From Lachnospiraceae bacterium UBA1721 (GTDB lineage: Bacteria > Bacillota > Clostridia > Lachnospirales > Lachnospiraceae): a stretch of DNA of 33,661 nucleotides. The stretch spans positions 1 through 33,661 of the forward strand of contig DCIR01000081.1 in assembly GCA_002317155.1 (NCBI GenBank), in the 5' to 3' direction. Under the pieces are notes generated by a model. That model saw only the letters and a program-made list of their open reading frames with translations, did not search any database and had not been told where the DNA came from. Below are positions 32,763 to 33,661 of the stretch, piece after piece. Every line of letters begins with the position of its first letter. Position 1 is the first letter of the stretch. The position numbers and the translations under genes were made by a program.

Positions 32763-32885
32763 TGGCATTCACCTTAACTTTATTAAAACTCTCTCTAGTA
32801 GTTTTTATATAACACTTTCATTTTAATTCCCTTTAGCAAACTATACAAATAAAAACGTGGCTCAAATCATTGGTAAAGACAACAA

Positions 32886-32903
32886 AAGAGCTCGAAAGCT
32901 CTT
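32886..32903 (-). terminator. Possible weak terminator of the small membrane-protein gene
   Basis: A perfect 7-bp stem AAGAGCT/AGCTCTT with a CGAA loop. On the minus strand it is followed by TTTTGTTGTC. It stands about 130 bases past the stop at 33032, so the assignment is tentative. The rest of the 32763-33031 gap shows no gene. Confidence 0.35.
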
Positions 32904-33031
32904 CTGTTCAGAATCTATTAGAGACAACATACTCACAAACATGCCTTACTTTATCTTTTCACAATCTACATCACTTCAGTTGCCCTCTCAATTTCTTGCA
33001 AAACTCAACGCGACGTACTTATTTGCGATAC

Positions 33032-33373
33032 TTATTTATGATACTTCCTCACCAACACTTTATGCCTGATTACCATAAACGGAAGCGGGATACCCCCGCC
33101 TCCCATCATACAGATAGTCTGTAAAACTTCATTAGGAATGAAATAACCAATCCAAAATCCCGCCTCAATACACATTCCATATATTATCCAGATAAGCCCA
33201 TGTTTTCTGTTCCACGCAACTATATCTGTGATATCCACTGCCTTCGGCGGATCAATTAAGTTGTAGAACCCAACCGGATCTTCTTTCTGATTAAACTGCT
33301 TGATTCCTATCAGCATCATTATCAATGCGACTATTGATATTATAACCAAAACCATTATAGTTGCTGAATTCAT
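33032..33373 (-). CDS. Small membrane protein, unknown
   Basis: 113 codons plus stop from ATG 33373, with GGGGGAG seven bases upstream; the frame to 33418 is not supported. An N-terminal helix (ATIMVLVIISIVALIMMLIG) is followed by a hydrophilic loop holding GFYNLIDPPKAVDITDIVAWNRKHG in parts, then two further helices (LIWIIYGMCIEAGFWIGYF and CMMGGGGIPLPFMVI) and a basic tail. The PPK...D...WN-x-KHG-x2-W pattern recurs in uncharacterised Lachnospiraceae membrane proteins. Role unknown. Confidence 0.7.
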   Translation of the reverse strand: MNSATIMVLVIISIVALIMMLIGIKQFNQKEDPVGFYNLIDPPKAVDITDIVAWNRKHGLIWIIYGMCIEAGFWIGYFIPNEVLQTICMMGGGGIPLPFMVIRHKVLVRKYHK

Positions 33374-33494
33374 ATTTATATCTCCCCCATTACTTAAAAA
33401 CACAACTGATACCTTCACTATCTATATAATACATAAAAATTCACTGTCGTTATAGCCCTCAAATCAGCATAATAAATGCATCTAATTTGCTTAT

Positions 33495-33661
33495 TTATAT
33501 AATCCGGCAATTTATCCTTAAACAAGTAATACAATCTACCTCAGGAAACATTCCTGCAACGTAAGCCTGCATATTCTTTACAAGCTCGCTATATGCTACT
33601 CTTACATCCTTCCACTCATCACCATCTACCATGCTCCCATTCGGATTTCGCTTCGCTCCAT
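33495..33661 (-). CDS. C-terminal end of an unidentified gene, cut by window edge
   Basis: A minus-strand frame is open from the window edge to TAA at 33495-33497, 54 residues, including KRNPNGSMVDGDEWKDVR and AYSELVKNMQAYVAG. The other two minus frames are quickly closed by stops. The composition is protein-like, but no family is recognised, and the start lies outside the window. Confidence 0.5.
   Translation of the reverse strand, partial: GAKRNPNGSMVDGDEWKDVRVAYSELVKNMQAYVAGMFPEVDCITCLRINCRII

Noticed and set aside
32857..33124. Plus-strand frames of 70 and 84 residues
   Set aside because: No ribosome binding site, non-protein-like composition, and they partly overlap the minus-strand membrane-protein gene.

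Overview
The window looks like chromosomal DNA of a low-GC anaerobic Firmicute, most likely a Lachnospiraceae member of the Butyrivibrio type from a gut or rumen. This is an inference from gene content: a secreted GH5 endoglucanase with a membrane tail, a very large multi-CBM surface protein, an indolepyruvate:ferredoxin oxidoreductase/phenylacetate-CoA ligase operon, CsoR/CopA copper control, LytTR signalling, frequent TTG starts and strong GGAGG ribosome binding sites. No rRNA, tRNA, CRISPR array, insertion sequence or prophage was seen. Most genes lie on the minus strand, and no gene-free stretch exceeds 300 bases.

Layout. 1-629: truncated membrane sensor. 693-6100: envelope-type cluster of a beta-helix lipoprotein, an SPFH/Band-7 protein with a zinc ribbon, a possible 41-residue peptide, a second zinc-ribbon protein, another lipoprotein and a zinc-ribbon membrane protein. 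6101-6350 holds no gene that I can support. 6351-8390: ABC exporter operon (small membrane protein, ATPase, permease). 8610-10705: LytTR response regulator and GHKL histidine kinase, separated from the ABC operon by a terminator and a 21-bp-spaced direct repeat. 10749-11525: YwaF-like membrane protein. 11735-12661 (+): U32-like TIM-barrel protein. 12802-14448: SseB-like protein and nicotinamidase-like hydrolase. 14576-18249: iorA-iorB-paaK operon for arylpyruvate/aryl-acid metabolism.

18491-24151: polysaccharide region. A secreted or anchored protein of about 1,190 residues carries four CBM4/9-like modules and three copies of an unassigned beta module but no catalytic domain. It lies next to a GH5 endoglucanase with a C-terminal membrane anchor. 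The two are separated by a terminator, and each has its own candidate upstream control element. 24391-27652 (+): an orphan CARF-nuclease of the Card1/Can2 (DUF1887) type, then a cytoplasmic periplasmic-binding-protein-like/GGDEF fusion. 27830-31023: copA and csoR with two clear CsoR operators over and beside the promoter. copA carries a C-terminal CopZ-like domain that has its own possible internal start. 31120-33661: alpha/beta hydrolase (+), NERD/zinc-finger protein (-), small membrane protein (-) and a 5'-truncated gene at the edge.

The features most worth following are the orphan CARF-nuclease beside a diguanylate-cyclase-type sensor, the catalytic-domain-free seven-module binding protein, and the zinc-ribbon/SPFH envelope cluster.
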